A stretch of 64,000 nt of DNA from Plastoroseomonas hellenica (GTDB lineage: Bacteria; Pseudomonadota; Alphaproteobacteria; Acetobacterales; Acetobacteraceae). Position numbers and translations under genes: made by a program. The stretch covers positions 1 to 64,000 of the forward strand of contig NZ_JAAGBB010000009.1 of NCBI RefSeq assembly GCF_018129085.1, written 5' to 3'. Of the stretch, positions 62,368 through 64,000 are shown in pieces. The notes under the pieces are model-generated. The model searched no databases. It had not been told where the DNA came from and saw only the letters and a list, made by a program, of their open reading frames with translations. Positions within the stretch are counted from its first letter, which is position 1, and each line of letters begins with the position of its first letter.

Positions 62368-63551
62368 CAGGCCGGCCTCCCCGGGGTGACGGGCTGCGGC
62401 GTCGCCGCGCGGGGCGCACGTTCCCGTTCCTTATACCAGGCGGCCAGCGCGCCGACGGCAACGAGGCTCAGCAGGCCAGCCAGGTTGACCGCGGCCTGCA
62501 TCGTCCAGCGGTCCGACTGCTCCAACGCCAGGCGGCCGAGAAAGGCGAACAGGATGCCGCTGCAGAAGACCGGCAACCCCTGCTTGCCCATCAGCACGAA
62601 GGGCGCGGCCATCCGGGAGCGGAGCCATGCAGCGCCGATCGGCACCGCATGGGCCACCAGATAGGTCAGCGCCAGGATCGAGAGCAGCCGGAAGGGATGC
62701 AGCGAGGTCTTGTCCACATCGGTCAGCAGCCCGGTGAACCAGCGCGGTGCCAGCAGCCCGAGGTTGGGGCGGTGCCAGCCGAGGAACAGCAGCACGAAGG
62801 TGAAGACCAGCCACAGCGCCACGGCGGCGCCGAGCAGCCAGTGCCAGCGGATCGCCAATGGCGGGCGAGCGCCGTCGGGCGCCCGGTAGCCAAGGGTGCA
62901 ACCGATGAAGAACAGCAACTGCCAGGCGAGCGGGTTGAAGAACCAGCCACCACCCGCCCAGGTCGGCAGCTCCAGATTGAAGGCGCGCACCACCGCATAG
63001 AAAACCACCGCCAGCGCCAGCAACAGGCGCGGATGGCGCAGCAGCGGCAGCAGCAGCGCGAATTGCAGCAACAGCACGATGTAGAGCGGCAGGATGTTCA
63101 GGAAGGCAGGCTGGAAGCGCAGCAGCAGCGCCTCCAACAACGCGCGGTAGGGCTCCTGGCCGAAGGCGTCGAGGTGCAGCTCGTCGATGTAGATCGCGGC
63201 GTCCAGCGTCGCGGCTGAAAGCCCGACCTGGGCTGTGAACATCACGAACAGCACGATATGCGCGACGTAGAGCGTGCCGACGCGCCGCACCACCTGGGCG
63301 CCGGCGAAGAGCCAGCCGTCGCGATCCAGCGCGGCACCATAGGCGATCCCGGCGGCATAGCCGGCGAGCAGCACGAAGGCCTCCGTCGCATCGCTCAGCG
63401 CCAGGTTGCGGAGCGTCAGGTTGCCGAGCCAGTTGCCCGGGATATGGTCGATGAAAATGAACCAGAGCGCCATGCCGCGAAAGAAATCCGCGCGGAGGTC
63501 GCGCGGGCGGCGATCGCCGGCGGCCGGCGGGGCGCGGGTCGAACCGTCCAT
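62367..63551 (-). CDS. opgC: OpgC family membrane acyltransferase
   Basis: A 394-residue, roughly ten-helix membrane protein with the OpgC N-terminus RDLRADFFRGMALWFIFIDHIPGNWLGNLTLRNLALSDATEAFVLLAGYAAGIAYG, the conserved mid-section LPLYIVLLLQFALLLPLLR and FFNPLAWQLLFFIGCTLGY. OpgC succinylates osmoregulated periplasmic glucans and belongs to the acyltransferase-3-like superfamily. An AAGGAG site precedes the ATG at 63551. No opgG/opgH is in this window. It is coupled to the degenerate SGNH gene and divergent from an intact SGNH gene. Confidence 0.9.
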   Translation of the reverse strand: MDGSTRAPPAAGDRRPRDLRADFFRGMALWFIFIDHIPGNWLGNLTLRNLALSDATEAFVLLAGYAAGIAYGAALDRDGWLFAGAQVVRRVGTLYVAHIVLFVMFTAQVGLSAATLDAAIYIDELHLDAFGQEPYRALLEALLLRFQPAFLNILPLYIVLLLQFALLLPLLRHPRLLLALAVVFYAVVRAFNLELPTWAGGGWFFNPLAWQLLFFIGCTLGYRAPDGARPPLAIRWHWLLGAAVALWLVFTFVLLFLGWHRPNLGLLAPRWFTGLLTDVDKTSLHPFRLLSILALTYLVAHAVPIGAAWLRSRMAAPFVLMGKQGLPVFCSGILFAFLGRLALEQSDRWTMQAAVNLAGLLSLVAVGALAAWYKERERAPRAATPQPVTPGRPA

Positions 63552-63659
63552 GGCGCGTCTCCTTCCGGGAGGAGGAAGGCACTCCGGATCGTTAATGGCG
63601 AGGCAAAATTCCGTGGCGGATGACTTGGCGGCGCCGCGCCTTGCAGGCCATGATGCCCC

Positions 63660-64000
63660 ATGCCCCGCCTCCCCCGCCGCGCGGCGCTTCTGGTCGCGCT
63701 GGTCCTGACCTCCTTCCCTGCCTGGGCTGCCTGCCCCGCTCTGCCGGTGCCGGGCTTCACGCTGCCGGCCACCCGGATGGCGGTGGCGGAGGGGCGGCCG
63801 GTGAGAATCCTCGCCTTTGGCTCCTCCTCGACCGAGGGCTTTGGCGCGAGCGGACCGCTGGCCACCTATCCCGCGCGGCTCCAGGCGCGGCTGCGGGCCG
63901 CCCTGCCCGGACAGCGGATCAGCGTGATCAACCGCGGCAAGGGCGGCGAGGACGTGTCGGAGATGCTGGCGCGGCTGCGGCGGGACGTGTTGGACGCCGG
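63660..64000 (+). CDS. SGNH/GDSL hydrolase, 3' end outside window
   Basis: The first 113 codons are visible. A signal peptide (PRLPRRAALLVALVLTSFPAWA) is followed by a short Cys-containing stretch, then VRILAFGSSSTEGFGASGPLATYPARLQARL with the SGNH block I serine, and INRGKGGEDVSEMLARL with the block II Gly. The frame runs off the right edge. It is homologous to the degenerate protein at 61621-62367 but keeps the nucleophile, so it is probably the active copy. It likely removes or exchanges acyl groups on periplasmic glycans; the substrate is unknown. It is divergent from opgC (108-bp gap). Confidence 0.82.
   Translation, partial: MPRLPRRAALLVALVLTSFPAWAACPALPVPGFTLPATRMAVAEGRPVRILAFGSSSTEGFGASGPLATYPARLQARLRAALPGQRISVINRGKGGEDVSEMLARLRRDVLDA

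Overview
The window is about 64 kb of very GC-rich DNA (roughly 70% G+C by eye), densely packed with genes. It most resembles an alphaproteobacterial chromosome of the Acetobacteraceae (Roseomonas-like). The pointers are the composition, six stand-alone Bug-type (tripartite tricarboxylate transporter) binding proteins, a DUF3597 protein, OpgC, the ivd-mccB-mccA leucine operon, and the heparinase II/III gene close to purH. The genus is an inference. I see no tRNA, rRNA, CRISPR array, prophage or intact insertion sequence. No gene-free stretch exceeds 300 bases; the longest are 15311-15554 (nothing recognised) and 29558-29785 (a repeat element plus a leader hairpin).

Layout. 1-5.4 kb: tail of a proline-rich repeat protein, DedA membrane protein, GT39/ArnT-like glycosyltransferase, rsmB and a small conserved protein. 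5.5-10.2 kb: leucine catabolism operon ivd-mccB-mccA (minus strand). 10.3-17.2 kb: M20 amidohydrolase, a multi-spanning GT-C-like protein, a small secreted basic protein, a persulfide-dioxygenase-like hydrolase, DUF3597, and a Bug gene divergent from an Lrp-type regulator. 17.2-25.9 kb: plus-strand operon rpe, heparinase II/III, GT4 glycosyltransferase, PuuE-like deacetylase, purH, rmuC, CNT nucleoside transporter. 25.9-32.1 kb: VOC protein, RpiR regulator with aminotransferase and amino-acid binding protein, HupE/UreJ, cytochrome c, CoA-transferase. 32.1-36.7 kb: kdpFABC (minus strand) with a 27-residue membrane ORF in front. 36.9-53.0 kb: plus-strand catabolic island (LysR, class II aldolase, Bug, HyuA/HyuB, CoA-transferase, enoyl-CoA hydratase, Bug, LacI, Fe-ADH, leuCDB-type genes, Bug). 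53.1-56.5 kb: kdpDE. 56.5-61.5 kb: second catabolic operon (Bug, HpcH/HpaI aldolase, D-2-hydroxyacid dehydrogenase, Ldh2-type dehydrogenase, Bug). 61.6-64 kb: a degenerate SGNH protein, opgC, and the start of a second SGNH protein.

How it works together. The two kdp blocks lie on the same strand but are separated by the 16-kb catabolic island. The kdpFABC promoter region keeps an 11-bp-spaced TTTA direct repeat like the E. coli KdpE box, so the distant KdpDE pair probably still controls the pump. The catabolic genes are linked to Bug receptors without membrane subunits, so uptake must rely on TctAB-type permeases encoded elsewhere.

Most unusual observation. Two unrelated families of intergenic elements (163 bp and about 106 bp, two copies each) start exactly at the stop codon of the gene upstream. 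All four copies have the same orientation relative to that gene. They keep long stems through compensatory double substitutions. This looks like 3'-end RNA structure, or mobile palindromic elements that carry a stop codon with them.
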